Origin: Mesodorylaimus sp. YZB2_4
Taxonomy: Eukaryota > Nematoda > Enoplea > Dorylaimida > Dorylaimidae
Reading direction: 5' to 3'
Assembly (NCBI GenBank): GCA_030248295.1
Contig: JASANH010000913.1
Span: 310,001 to 374,000 of the forward strand
DNA: 64,000 nucleotides
A program made the position numbers and the translations under genes. Of the stretch, positions 1 to 10,911 are shown piece after piece (within the stretch, counting starts at the first letter, position 1; each line of letters opens with the position of its first letter). The notes below the pieces were generated by a model. The model ran no database searches. It was not told where the DNA came from and saw only the letters and a list, made by a program, of their open reading frames with translations.

Positions 1-162
1 ATTTTAGTTTTATAGTATCGTTTTATTTTTCAAGTATAACTGTCATCTTATTCTTGTGCAGAGCTTTCAAAATGTTATAAAAGTGTTGAGTCCCACGCTT
101 TAAATTTCCTGCCATTTTCAAACTCAACATGGGTTTATCGTTTATATATACAGTATATTGAG

Positions 163-793
163 ATTATTCCCAAAAAAGTCTGTTATGACAGACTCAAAAC
201 TTTTAGACCAGCCAATGCACACAGTGGAACCGGGGCTTAGGATAGCTGGTCTACTCGGCCACAAAAAAAGAGAGGTGGCCCGACATACTGCTCACTGCAC
301 AGTGTATGCCGATTGCAGAATCAAATCTAACATGCTTCTGTGCTGTGTACTGCTGCTGCTCAGACAGGCTCCCCGAAGGCAGCTGCGCTGCTCCACACGA
401 GCAACCTGAATATGCTAAAGCTGTAGCATTACGAGTAAAGTGATATGGCTTATTGTTACATGCCCAAAACCTCGAGTGACACTCTCGACAAACTTTCCTT
501 CCCTTCTTCCAGCTTCATGTTCATGCTCGTGATTTATCATATCAGTTATGACATGCTCGAGGATAAAGAGACACATGGCACAAAATGATTAACCTAGCCG
601 CGGCTTCAGACTAGCCAACTAGTAGATTACGAGCTCAGAATTGCATGATCCTTTGCTTGCTGCCAAGATCAGCCGTGTTTGCGTTTCGCAGTGGCCGAGT
701 AGACCAGCCATCCTAAGACCGGGTTCCACTCTGTGCATTGGCTGGTCTAAAAGTTTCGAGTCTGTCATAACAGACTTTTTTGGAAATAATAAG
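163..793. mobile_element. Inverted-repeat element (MITE/foldback-like)
   Basis: Two arms of about 100 bases, near 165-262 and 691-790, are inverted copies of each other with few mismatches, separated by about 430 bases. The outer ends read ATTATTCCCAAAAAAGTCTG on the left and, reverse-complemented, nearly the same on the right (one C/T change). Each arm contains the small palindrome AGTCTGTTATGACAGACT. There is no transposase; open frames in the arms are mirror images of each other, not genes. I could not fix a target-site duplication, so the superfamily is unknown. Confidence 0.7.
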
Positions 794-853
794 ACCGTTT
801 TTCGTTTTTTGCTACAAACTAGTTTGGCCCAAAACACTTGTTCCTACAACTGA

Positions 854-2600
854 GAGAACTGGGTGACTTGACTCCTTCTTCCAAACTTCTGAGAAACAGA
901 ATCGTAAGATGGAAGGTGAACCCGCGCCCATGCCATATTTCATACGTGAAGACCGCCTACAGATCGACCTGTTCATAGTCAGAAACTCTCACCGCACGTG
1001 TCTGCTCGTTAAATGCGCAGATTTTTTGAATATGTACTTAGATATAACGTTACAGGCGGCAGAAAAAACAACAAAAGTACTTCTTCAATGCCTCTATCAA
1101 ACCCGATACCATCTTTAAGTTGAAAAAAAGTCCATTTGTACGACTGCTCATATTCCTTGTCCGCAAAACATGCTCTATGGCAAAAAAATATGCTGACATT
1201 GGTGACATTACGAGTCTGACATCACGAGAAGGGAAGCAGACGCAGGGAACACATGGAACTAACAGTGACGTTATATCAGAGCTGAAGCCAGCCTAAGGCG
1301 AATTAGCTCATTCTCAGGGTGGTCTTGACTTCTCTATCCTCAGCGCATTTCATCAAAAGCTGAAACAGAACCCTCAGGATCCCCAAGTTCTATCAGGTTA
1401 TTACTAGCTTTAATTTTCGTCAACAATATTATTTCACATCAAATAAAACATGTGATGCTCATCGAAACCCCTGTCCACGTCATTTATATTCGTTCACATA
1501 TTCTCAATTTATTATCGGGAAATTTACTGGCGCACACCAAACCCATTTTCGTGAGAGCGCGCTAAGCCTAGGCATTCGATGCCGCTGCGCCTCAACCCGT
1601 TCAGTTGATGTTTCTGAACACCGCGCCGAAACCGAAAAAACAGAAACTCAAGCAAGAGCTTCTTTTGATAGTCGACAGCTTTAGAATGACTGATCTGAGA
1701 AAGTTGATTTTTCGCAAGCTTTGCAAGATAGGTCAGACCTGCAACCATGTCGATTTTTATCGAAATCCGTGTAGTATTTGACAAGCAACGGATTAAAAAC
1801 GGTCAAACAAAATGACTAGGCCTTTTCTAAGAATACTGTAACTCTTTAGAAAAAAATGCTTTTGAAAAATCTGTGCAAAAAGGCAGATTCTAAATGTTTT
1901 AAGTTTTCAGAAAAACTAACTTTCACTGCTGTACGATGTCCGGTTGTTGATCTAGGTTGATCTTTATCCTCCTCCTCCTCCTCCTCCATGGGATAATACC
2001 TCCTCAATGCTTGACAGCTGATCCGTGTACACTTTCGCAGCAGATCAAACCGACGCTTGATCCAGCTTCGCGATTACCACGCAAGGCAATATTTTGAATG
2101 ATACAAACCTCACAATACAGCGATCGCATGACTCTTTCCTGCCTTTCTATGCCTTCGCCTATACTGACATTTGCTCTGCAATTTTCTAAAAATCTGACCA
2201 TTGGCTATCCAGCGAAGTGATCATACCGGAAACTACATTTTTTGTTCAGCCTCTGGAGCTCTTTTTAGGAAGAATTCACTCAATGCCTACCAACTCATCT
2301 CCCTGATTTTGACATGAGCAGCGCTTCGACTGTTCTGACATGATCTTCGACTTCATCGTTGCTTCCATCACACACACTCTGATGTGCCATTTCCTCACCA
2401 CGCTAGTTGTATTGATGAAGATTGGGATTAGGCCGAAACGTTTACTCATGGTCTCGCTCCAAGTATGTTCTCCCGTGTGATGTATAGTGTATAGTATGTT
2501 CTCCCGTGTGATGTGTGTACTGTATAGTCCACTGCCCTGTTGACCTAAAGCAAGTGTCTGCTTGCTCGTTAGCGCAACCGTAGTAGAGCGCAACCGAAGG
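854..2600. other. No gene recognised
   Basis: Only short unsupported reading frames are present. Near 1969-1987 there is a CTC trinucleotide run, and a phrase of about 20 bases (TATGTTCTCCCGTGTGATGT) occurs twice between 2464 and 2515. I see no splice-supported exons. Confidence 0.5.
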
Positions 2601-2608
2601 AAAATTAC

Positions 2609-2614
2609 TTTATT
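2609..2614 (-). promoter_or_regulatory. Polyadenylation signal AATAAA
   Basis: AATAAA on the minus strand about 70 bases past the stop codon of the secreted protein gene at 2683-3771, at a distance expected for its 3' end. Confidence 0.55.
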
Positions 2615-2682
2615 AAATCAAAATGCGGAGGCTGATGATACCGAACATCAGATCGATGGGACACTGATTTTGTATATGATTT

Positions 2683-3771
2683 CTATGTTTCCTTCGTCTC
2701 ACTTCCATATCGAGGCTCAGTGACATTGGACAAGGGTCCTTCATTGCTGTCTTCATAGAGGTTATTGTTGGCAGCATTACGTGGTCTGCTCAGAGCACCT
2801 TGTGCAGGCCTGCCTGAATTCACCTTGCCTTGATTTGAGTCGCTGGTGATCACATTGACAAGGTTGACATTCTGTTCTGGCCTATTTGGGACTTGTGGCT
2901 TTACTGGCCGAGCAGGGGTGATGCCGGCGCCTTGATCAGGCTTGGTTGGATTGATTATTCCTTGGCACATTTTGTTTGGTCGTCCTTTGTGACATATCGG
3001 TGGGATGCAGCCGGCGAGAATCGGCTTGCCTGTTGTCTCTGTTGTGTCAAATTCGGGGGTGATTACTGGTTCTGGCTTCGGGTCAACAGGTGGCTTAATT
3101 GCGTTTCCTCCATAAATGACTTGTATTTGGCAAATGCAGCCTAGCCCTTTCCGACGGGCTTTGCTGGGCTGGCAAGCTCCATTACCGTTAATGATTTCCA
3201 TTGAGCACACGCAAACTTCTGGTTTCTCGCTGGGAAAGCGACCACCATTTCCAGGCTTTGCAAGATTCGCGTTGCTACTTTGTCCTGGCTTTTCTCGATT
3301 GGGCTTGCCTGGACGTCCTGCAGTTTTGTTCTTGCTTCCTTGTTCTGGTCTACCTGGCTTACGATTAGAGCTGCCGCAGCCCTGTTTACTAAATTTTTCC
3401 TGGCGGCATGGCTTGCCTGGCTTGCACGTTTGGTCTTGCTTGCCTTCGAGTTTATTGTTTTGAAGACCCTCGATTCCGGGCATGACTTTTGGTTCCACAG
3501 GTCCTGCTTCAGCTGTTGGCTCAATTGTGACTCCGCCACTGACGACTTTAATTTCACAAATGCAACCTGGGGCATTCCGGAGGATTTGACCCTGCCGGCA
3601 GACACCATTGGTGTTAAAGATTTGCACTGCGCACACGCAAGTTCTGGCAGCATCTTTGTCTGGAAAAAGATCACCGCCATTTGGTCTAGGCTTTCTTCCT
3701 CTTTGTTCAAAAGAAGGTTTCGCCCAAATTTTGACGATAGCCAAAGTAAGGAGCACAAATATCAACTTCAT
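2683..3771 (-). CDS. Secreted Pro/Gly/Lys-rich protein with a duplicated CVC...CIC cysteine motif
   Basis: A single-exon frame of 362 aa starts with a clear signal peptide (MKLIFVLLTLAIVKIWA, then KPSFEQ). The body holds two copies of a cysteine motif: CVCAVQIFNTNGVC...GCICEIKVVSGG near residues 45-84 and CVCSMEIINGNGAC...GCICQIQVIYGG near 185-224. In both, C-x-C is followed by ten residues and C, then by GCIC. Between and after them are low-complexity stretches rich in KPG, RPG and NRP, two further CxxxC-type clusters, and an Asn-rich tail. I do not recognise the family; the cysteine motif may be a small disulfide-bonded fold. A TATA box (3841-3848) and an AATAAA signal bracket the gene. It belongs with the minus-strand secreted genes at 10.3, 12.4 and 15.0 kb by its signal peptide, promoter layout and 5' leader (GAGTGCA...CGAAA before ATG). 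Function unknown. Confidence 0.85.
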   Translation of the reverse strand: MKLIFVLLTLAIVKIWAKPSFEQRGRKPRPNGGDLFPDKDAARTCVCAVQIFNTNGVCRQGQILRNAPGCICEIKVVSGGVTIEPTAEAGPVEPKVMPGIEGLQNNKLEGKQDQTCKPGKPCRQEKFSKQGCGSSNRKPGRPEQGSKNKTAGRPGKPNREKPGQSSNANLAKPGNGGRFPSEKPEVCVCSMEIINGNGACQPSKARRKGLGCICQIQVIYGGNAIKPPVDPKPEPVITPEFDTTETTGKPILAGCIPPICHKGRPNKMCQGIINPTKPDQGAGITPARPVKPQVPNRPEQNVNLVNVITSDSNQGKVNSGRPAQGALSRPRNAANNNLYEDSNEGPLSNVTEPRYGSETKET

Positions 3772-3840
3772 CGTTTCGTTTCGTTTTTTCGCTCGCTTGC
3801 ACTCGTTCGAATTGCTTGACGCTTCAGATCTCTTGCCCTC

Positions 3841-3848
3841 GTTTTATA
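3841..3848 (-). promoter_or_regulatory. TATA box (TATAAAAC)
   Basis: TATAAAAC on the minus strand, 70 bases upstream of the start codon at 3771. The same octamer start lies 74-78 bases before the start codons at 13560 and 10834, which supports a shared core promoter. Confidence 0.6.
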
Positions 3849-3849
3849 G

Positions 3850-4455
3850 TAGCTGAACTGCTCATCTGCATTCGTTTGCACTAGAAACGGATCTACTGCT
3901 GCTCTAACACACGCAGACAAATCTGCATATTCTCATTGATTTTCATCAGCAGAAAGAAAACAAAGACCTGCCCCCTCCCCCCCCCCCCCCCCCGGATAAA
4001 GACCCCTCTCACCCCATATTCTCCTTTTTTGCAGTTTTTTCCTTTTCTTTCCCATTGCAGGCATCCTTTTTTAATCCTGAGCAAGCTCATTGGTTTCCTC
4101 TTAGTGAAATTCAATAGCAGGGTACTCTGTATCCTCTTTAGTTATCTGCAAAATTTATGAATCATACTCATAGCTTTATGGATCAGATTCAGCACATTCA
4201 TGGTTTGTCATTGAGGACAACTGAAGTTACACTTCTGAAAGCATAACTGGTCTATTCTTGGCTGCTGTAACTGAGTATTAATTGAATTTTTGGAGTGCTC
4301 AACCTTGAATGTGCGCAATGGAGCGCACATTTATGAAGAAGAATTTCATGAAGAAGATGGTCCTACTCCATTCCTCACTGCTGTCATTCGTGGCGAGTAA
4401 ATGGATTTTTCTGTGCAGATTTGTTGTTCCGATACGAGCAGTGTATGTATAGCTC
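3850..4455. other. No gene recognised; C17-18 homopolymer
   Basis: Contains a run of about 18 C residues near 3977-3994 and otherwise unremarkable sequence. I looked here for the missing C-terminal exons of the neighbouring M8 protease gene and found none. Confidence 0.5.
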
Positions 4456-5149
4456 ATCCTCACTGGCTTAACTCGTCAGGAAACAGTCTAAAGCTCCAAT
4501 GGGCGTCATCCGGAATAATGTCTACAGAGCTCGATGAGCTTTGAATTTCTACTATGGCCACTTCAGCGCCAGCTATATTCGGACAATTGAAATAGTCGGC
4601 CGCAATTTTTTGAACAGAAGTCGATGCCACGAGATACGTTTGAAAAGGACGTCTCTTGTCATCACTATGTAACCAGTCGTAGGTAACCTTTTTCCAGTTA
4701 ATATTTTCAGCTGCAATCGACAAGGCTGAATGTATCGGATCTTTTGTCTCCTTGAATATGACGCCTTTTCATACACGCGTGTACTGCCTCTAAGCCTGCA
4801 TGCTAGGTATGCAATTTATGTACTATTAAACACTTGACAGCTCCAGAACCAGAGAGAACAAAAAATCAGTTTTTTTACAACTTTGTCATCAGCGCTTGAA
4901 AAATTAATGAGCGGCAGCAGATCTGACGTAATGTGCTGTACGTACTGTACATGGTCATGCGAGACAGATGTGCTGTAAAGAGTCAGAACCAGAGACCGCA
5001 GCTGTAAACTCCACCACCTAGAGTCAGAAAAGAGGATATACGAGTATAAAAGTGTGCTCATACTGTAAGTATAAGGCACCTGTATTTTCTCAGATTCATT
5101 TGTCAGTTGGCTTAAGATAAGAAATATTGAAAATGCACAGTTTTTCGTT

Positions 5150-5275
5150 CTCATGCAGATGGAGCAAAGGTTTGTCAATGATATCACTGACGTAAGCCTC
5201 GATCGCACATTCCCGCTGCAAGAAGAAGTCGGGCTGGTAAACTGGATTCGGCGCATAGCTTGCTAGCTCATATTG
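5150..5275 (-). repeat. Coding-like segment, left arm of an inverted pair
   Basis: On the minus strand the segment reads SYAPNPVYQPDFFLQREC then AIEAYVSDIIDKPLL. A diverged inverted copy lies at about 6360-6460 on the plus strand (APNPVYQPDIFLQQEY, then AIEALVYY and a stop). The two flank the Tc1 relic. They may be copies of an exon of an unknown gene or long arms of a composite element. Confidence 0.5.
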
Positions 5276-5372
5276 TAATTATAGGACATGTTCGACGTGA
5301 CTAAATTTTTCTAGGGATTTTTGTTGGAATCAGTTTCTTTCCATTGGTTAAGTCAGCAATGGAAGGTTCTTA

Positions 5373-6115
5373 ATGAGACGGCCAACGTCTCCCGTCACTG
5401 GGCACTCACTGGAAAAGACTGGTCAAAAGCGAGCGAAGTCAATCAAACAAGGTTCTGGCGTTACAATTAAGCGAGGCTGCTGGCAGAACTATCAGCTCTC
5501 AAACTGTTCATTGTCGCCTGCTTACCATGGGGCTAAAAAGCTACACTCCAAAAAAGAGGCCATTTTGTAATCGATAACAAATAAAATCACGGCTAGGTTG
5601 AACCCGTCCAATGCGACTTTGGACGTGTGAACAGTGGGCCTAGGAGATTTGCCGTGACGAATCGCATTTTGAAGTTATCAATCGCAAGAATAAACAATAG
5701 GTCCGCCAATTTCAGCATGAGAAAGACTGCAATTCAATTACCAAAATCGAATGCAGAGTGGGGGTGGCTCAGTCAGCGTGTGGGGATGCTTTGCTGCATC
5801 TGGTCCCGGACCAATTTTGTTCTACAATGGTCGCCTGAATGCTGCTCGATACACCAACATCCTCAGCACCGTCCTGCCTCAGTTTATCAAAGATCAATTC
5901 GGCGATCAAGACGATAGTTGCTACCTTTAACAAGACAAGGCTTCGTCACGCAGCAAGATCGTCCATGAAATTTCCTATGACCGCACATCCGCGTATTGCC
6001 ATGGCCCTTGACGTCGGCAGATCTCATCGTCAATCCGATCAAAATTGTCTGGTCCGTCATCGACAAAGAGCTTTTGAAATGAAAATTGGTTAAGTGTCAG
6101 AAATGAAAGAAGCCG
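5373..6115 (+). pseudogene. Dead Tc1/mariner-like transposase
   Basis: In one frame from about 5463 the sequence reads LSEAAGRTISSQTVH, LLTMGLKSYTPKKRP, EICRDESHFEVINRKNK. After a frame change near 5760 it reads GGGSVSVWGCFAASGPG and ILFYNGRLNAARYTNIL. These are the usual Tc1-type blocks around the first and second catalytic Asp (DESHFEV; the second-Asp block is degraded after QFGDQDD). Several in-frame stops (near 5569, 5600, 5640, 5698, 5926) and frameshifts make it non-functional. It sits inside the intron of the broken M8 gene, in the opposite orientation. I did not find terminal repeats or TA duplications with certainty. Confidence 0.88.
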
Positions 6116-6359
6116 TTAAAAAGATTTAGTAAGATATATCAAGCCAGACGTCCCAGCCAGGCGAGAGCATCGATTTCTCTCTACTACTCGCCATGGCCTG
6201 CCGGCAGAGGGTTGCACTACGGAAAAAATATGACATGACATGAAATGAGGTCTGCTTCAAGTTGTCTTGTTCTGTTCATGAACGTGTGCAGTGCTCAAAC
6301 TGAAAGGTCGCAGTAGCTCCTGATATTGATCGATAAAGTATTTTGTTTGTGTCCGATGT

Positions 6360-6460
6360 CTGATGTTATGCGCTAGCAAGTGACGCGCCAAATCCAGTTT
6401 ACCAGCCCGATATCTTCCTGCAGCAGGAATATGCGATCGAAGCTTTAGTGTATTACTGAC
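6360..6460 (+). repeat. Coding-like segment, right arm of an inverted pair
   Basis: Diverged inverted copy of the segment at 5150-5275. The shared core at DNA level runs from CTAGCAAG through AATCCAGTTTACCAGCCCGA to GCGATCGA. This copy ends in a stop after AIEALVYY, so it is decayed. Confidence 0.5.
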
Positions 6461-7562
6461 AAGGCCGGGCTTTATGTGAATTAAAACCCCGGACCCTGCA
6501 TCTTTAATAAATATGATCGTGAGCAAGCTGTGAAAAGAAGCTCAATCCTGCATGGATCCTTTAATTATGAGCACCCATTTAAATAATGGAGCTGCGAGCG
6601 CCAGAGAACATCCCCAAGTCTTTTATAACCATCCGCTCGTAAATTCAAGATTAAAATGCTCTCCCATAAGCATACTCATACTTTGTCCTAGCTAGACCAG
6701 TTTTGAACAAATCAGAATGTTGCAAGAAGTTACCGTCCCTCAACTTGGCATAATCCTGCAGTGGTCCTAGGGCCATGTTGGGAACGTTGAACTGTGGAGT
6801 ACGATAATTAAAAAATGATTCATGCGTAAGTATGTGCACTGTTTCATGCAGCAAGGATACCGCCAGGCGTTTTTTCATCTGACTTGGTATTGCGCAATAT
6901 GTGATGCGGCCGTGCGTCGGTCGTAGCGTTGTCAGGTCCCACATACACGTCTCCGCGTGCGCAATCGGATCAAAATCGCAGCTGCTAATTTCACCGAACT
7001 TTGCAGAACGAACAAATATGACCACGTGGGGTCTCCTAGCATTCGCCATTCGCACGACGTGACTTGGTCCATCAGTGTCAGCGCCATCTTCGTTAATCGT
7101 GTAGGTGCTGTTGACGGTACATGGGAAGAGATAGTCTTTCGGAACTTCCCAGTGGCTGCATATGACAGGAAAGTCGCAATCAATACCCGGACGATTCCAT
7201 TCTCTCGGATACCTGACATCGTCCAATGGCATGGCCCTTATAACCTTACTCAATCTATCATTAACTTCTTTAAATGCTTCACGCAACGCCTCTTCGTTCG
7301 CTCGATTCGAATTTGGTGACATGACGCAATGCACACGAAGCGGTGTCCATTCTTGGCGAGACTGTTGCGCAGTGGCAGATGACTGGGACGGCTAATCAAT
7401 TCGATGGAACGTTTTGTTATTGAATCTCACGCCGCCACAACGGTTTTGATTCTCTGATTGATCAAAAGGAGGAGTTGTTGGTAAGTTGTCAATGGAAGGC
7501 GGAATTTCTGATTTTCTTTGCCCCATGTTATGGAAAAATATTATTGTATAAATAATCCACAT

Positions 7563-8290
7563 TTTATACCCCTTTCCAAAAGGTATATAGTGAATTGTAC
7601 AGATCTTGCTAGCAGTAGGCTCGGTGATACGCATCTTTAGTGTTGGAACTATTCAAGGCGACGTATCTTCTCTGGAGCATGGAGTATATTCCATTAGCGC
7701 ACAGAGTGCGCAATTTATTTTGCACACTACATAATGTTATCAGCTGGCATCTTTCGGCTCATAACACGGGTGCACCTTGGTGTTAATACTGTAGGTACAA
7801 TATCGAATGCCTACTTTTCATTTAGGCAGTTTTTCATAAACTATGCTAAAATATTTTTTTACTGATCAGCTGGAAAAAAAAGTAAGCTCAGCCAAAAATG
7901 TGAGCTGGGATCGACTCTCACATGGCCAATCCTGCAAGGTTATTTCACATCTGGCGATGATTTACAGACAATATACAGCATTTTACTCTTGATAGAAGGT
8001 GTGAGAAGAATGCGGCACAAGCCGAGAATTCGTAGCCGACAATTTGTGAGATATTAAAAGTGATCGGATATCGATGCAGTGTATCAGCGGGGTCGTCGAC
8101 GGGGTATATATATGGGCGGGCCACGATTTTATATGCTCAGTGTCGGGTTTGTATGGAGGAAATTGAAACGATGATCAGATTTAAAAATATAATATTGACT
8201 GTGTGTTCAAATTGTGGAGAGAGATAGGATGTGGAGGGTGTGTTAGGCGTAGTTATCACGATCCGCATACCAAGCATGTGATCAAATTAT
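7563..8290. other. No gene recognised
   Basis: Upstream flank of the broken M8 gene. I see no exon, RNA gene or clear repeat here. Confidence 0.4.
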
Positions 8291-8298
8291 GAGTGGCC

Positions 8299-9057
8299 TA
8301 GCGTTGAAACAGTTAACTGAGACTGAATCTCTTCGCCAAAACTGAATTTAACTATCACTGAATCTTTTTAGAAACAGTTACAATTAGTTTTCAAATAACT
8401 GATTGTGAGTTTTTGACATGAGATCTGTTTCCGGCTGTTCTTGCAAAGTCCAAAAGAAACGGAAAGCAGCAAAGACGATTGCTAGCGATTCCTATTGATC
8501 ACGAGCTAGGGGCTATTCTGTCATCCTATAAAAAGCTCTAAGTGGCTGTAAATGTAATGAATGAATCCGTTTGAATTTTTTGGTCCAAGCGTATGTAGAT
8601 AATTGTCACATCTTTACATACAATATTGCAGTGGTCGATAAGCTCCTGCTAAGTTAGCGCGGTGAAAGAGTTTTCTGAGCGAGCGCCATGTTAAAAAGGA
8701 TTCAGCATTACGAAACTATAAAAAAGAGGGTTTCTATAGCTTCAATTATTTCACTGGAAAACATGTTAAAGTTGCATCTCCTTGACCAGAGGGCCAGGGT
8801 CGACCGTATCACCGTATCGGCCGTACCGTACCGCCGTACTGGGGAGAGGGGGTGGTGGTACAGTACGGGTACGGCAATGAAAATAGACTGGTACGGCCGT
8901 ACCGGGTTTTGTAATATTTTTTGTGTAATTCAACGCTTGGGTACATTGTTTCCTTCGCTTTAAAGCGGCCAATTTTTACGAAGAGAAAATGGATTTACCA
9001 GGCTGTTGATTATTGATATTGATATTGATTATTGATATTGATATATATATATATATA

Positions 9058-9093
<36 letters not shown>

Positions 9094-9095
9094 GT
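8299..9095. mobile_element. Truncated hAT-like element with a nested TACGG-family element and a TA microsatellite
   Basis: 8299-8790 starts with TAGCGTTGAAACAGTTAACT and follows the left 500 bases of the complete element at 28262-29514 at recognisable similarity, including the CAAAACTGAATTTAACT block. At about 8795 a second element begins with CAGGGTCGACCG; its subterminal region is made of TACGG/CCGTACC words. It resembles, in inverted orientation, the sequence ending near 30152. A TA-rich microsatellite (about 9040-9090) follows. Confidence 0.6.
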
Positions 9096-9099
9096 ATCC

Positions 9100-10290
9100 A
9101 AATGTATGAGAAAAATTTGTGTTTGAATATGTGTGTATATATGTATACATTCATATTTTTTATTCCCTTCCATCTTGTTATTGTAATTTCTCACACCTAC
9201 GTCGCAATCATATTACACCGCAACAGAAAGGGTTTGTGGTGATTGTGTCAAGTTGTTTCAATGTCACGACAAATTGCAACGGCATCAAAGTTATCATTGG
9301 GGGCAAGGCAATATTTATTACCACTATTCCAGTGGGTGCTATGAAGCAACAACGACCATTTTCGATATATTGCTAGATTTTAGTATTGTGGTGAAGAAGG
9401 ACAAGTGAATGTGCCATTCGTTTGCCACAGGGGACTGTGGGGCTATTTTGGAACAAATGCAACCGACTATCCGAAGAAATCGAATGGATGAAGATATGTA
9501 AAGCAGACTCAATGAAAAAATATGGGAGTGGAGTGTTTGTAGTTAGACTTGGATGTTCCTAGCCCTCATTACTAATCACAACGCACTCAATGATGCTTAC
9601 CGAGGGTACGCTGATATTGCGCGAATCTTTGCGTGCGGCGAGAACTAGCGATCCAAGCCATCGATTCCGCAGAACGAAACAAACGCAATGAATAAATGAT
9701 GTTTTACTAGGAAGCGTTATTCGAGAAAAAGACACAGTGACTGACATGCTCAAGGCTCGTCTTTATATACCTTTCCTAATACATAGGCATATAGTGAGAC
9801 TAGTTGGTAATTGGTGCTATTTCTTAAAACTAAAATGAAGTCTCAAGTCAAAATGCAAAACAGGATAATGCACGTGCCTATGCCTAATCAGTCGTCATGT
9901 AAATCTACAGAGTAAAATCCAGTCAAGGTCCAGAGAGTCTGATGGCAGAATCACAGATGGAACGTATCTATTCCTAATGAGCTTGCTTGATCCTTACATG
10001 AGAAGAAATTCGCACTCTAATTTCCGTGGCAAATTCAGAAAGTCATATCACACACGCCAGGAATTATAGCGGAAGCGCCCTTGCTTGTCATTTCCTCTTC
10101 CATGTTTCTGGTTGATATCGTTCTGTCTTGGTTGGATTCAACCGTGGACCATTGCCTTGACTCCCCGTCTCCACACAAAATGCCGAAACCCACATGGTGG
10201 ATTAACATGGGCAGGAACTTGGCATCTTTATTCTCATAAACAGTCAACTGCAAAAGGGACATTGCAAATTACCGCCTGTGCTCAAGTGCA
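9100..10290. other. No gene recognised
   Basis: No exon, promoter or clear repeat that I can support. Short frames here lack splice or family evidence. Confidence 0.4.
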
Positions 10291-10300
10291 GTTATTATAA

Positions 10301-10834
10301 TTATTTTCCCTTCCCTTTCGATGGCTTCTTATTACCACGGTCTGGGCGGCCCAGTGTGATCGGTGGTTCCACGGGACTATCGGATTCATGGCCGCCTCCT
10401 GGGATGATACACTCGGGTCTTGCTGGAATGATGTTCGCATCAGGCGCTATGGAGTCTGGTTTCGGCGTATCAGGTCTATTGTCTCCTTGCACTGGTTTGA
10501 TTGGTTTGCTTGGTTTGCTTGGTTTGCTTGGTTGCCCTGGTCTGTTACCACCTGGGTTCACAGAGTTGCTTATGCTGCTGCTGACATCCATATTGCCAGT
10601 GCCTCCTACATTATTGCTGATTCCACTGCTGATGTGGATGCTGCCTTGTCGTCCATGTTTGCCAGAACTGACGTGGTCGATAATATGCGATACGCCTGGT
10701 GAGCCTTCTTGGATGATCGTGGTGTGGTACAGAGGCTCGACGTTATCATGGACCTGTGCCGTCTCTTCCCCGCTGGTTTCCTTGACCATATCACTAATCG
10801 CAACCAGAAAAAAGAAAACAACCATAAATTTCAT
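10301..10834 (-). CDS. Secreted Asn/Ser-repeat and Pro-Ser-Lys protein
   Basis: A 177-aa single-exon protein. I chose the ATG at 10834 (MKFMVVFFFLVAISDM...) because it opens a signal peptide; an upstream in-frame ATG would add a Thr-rich tail before it. After an acidic, His-containing segment there are two repeats of the Ile/Asn type shared with the 12.4 and 15.0 kb genes: GSIHISSGISNNVGGTGN and MDVSSSISNSVNPGGNRPG. A PSK run (QPSKPSKPSKPIKP) and a Pro/Asp-rich tail ending in a basic GRPDRGNKKPSKGKGK follow. There is no dibasic-separated repeat array as in its neighbour, although GKHGRQ occurs. TATA box at 10912-10919, leader CTGCAGAAG...ACGAAAATG as in the 13560 gene. Family unknown; secretion is inferred from the leader only. 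Confidence 0.82.
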   Translation of the reverse strand: MKFMVVFFFLVAISDMVKETSGEETAQVHDNVEPLYHTTIIQEGSPGVSHIIDHVSSGKHGRQGSIHISSGISNNVGGTGNMDVSSSISNSVNPGGNRPGQPSKPSKPSKPIKPVQGDNRPDTPKPDSIAPDANIIPARPECIIPGGGHESDSPVEPPITLGRPDRGNKKPSKGKGK

Positions 10835-10911
10835 TTTCGTTTTTCGTTTGACTTGCCCTTCTGCAGTCGTCGTCGTCGTCGTCAAAATTGTTGGCCAGAG
10901 CTGTTTTTAGG

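Larger units (their letters stand above)
4460..7562 (-). pseudogene. Leishmanolysin-like (M8) metalloprotease, 3' truncated
   Basis: Three pieces on the minus strand read as an M8 zinc protease. Exon A (7562-7431) starts with a hydrophobic leader, MWIIYTIIFFHNMG. A 39-base GTGAGA...TTAG intron (7430-7392) joins it in frame to exon B (7391 to about 6682), which has WTPLRVHCV, CDF/CMWDL cysteines and the active-site HETVH (about residues 226-230; the usual Gly of HExxHxxG is Thr). Exon C (4710-4460) has AENINWKKV, YFNCPNI and AHWSFRLFPDEL, where the His fits the third zinc ligand of M8 proteases. It then meets a stop directly after DELSQ, and no exon for the C-terminal helical and Cys-rich part was found. 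The phases of B and C do not match, so an exon is missing or lost. The B-C intron holds a Tc1/mariner relic. It is probably a broken gene; expression of a short form cannot be excluded. Confidence 0.7.

Noticed and set aside
1969-1987. CTC run as a possible regulatory element
   Set aside because: A simple trinucleotide run with no gene next to it.
4816-5256. Minus-strand 146-aa frame
   Set aside because: The conserved coding-like segment here is in a different frame, so this one is a shadow.
5373-6115. A functional transposase
   Set aside because: At least five in-frame stops and a frame change in conserved blocks.
9040-9090. TA-rich tract as an origin or promoter
   Set aside because: A plain TA microsatellite at the edge of a nested repeat.
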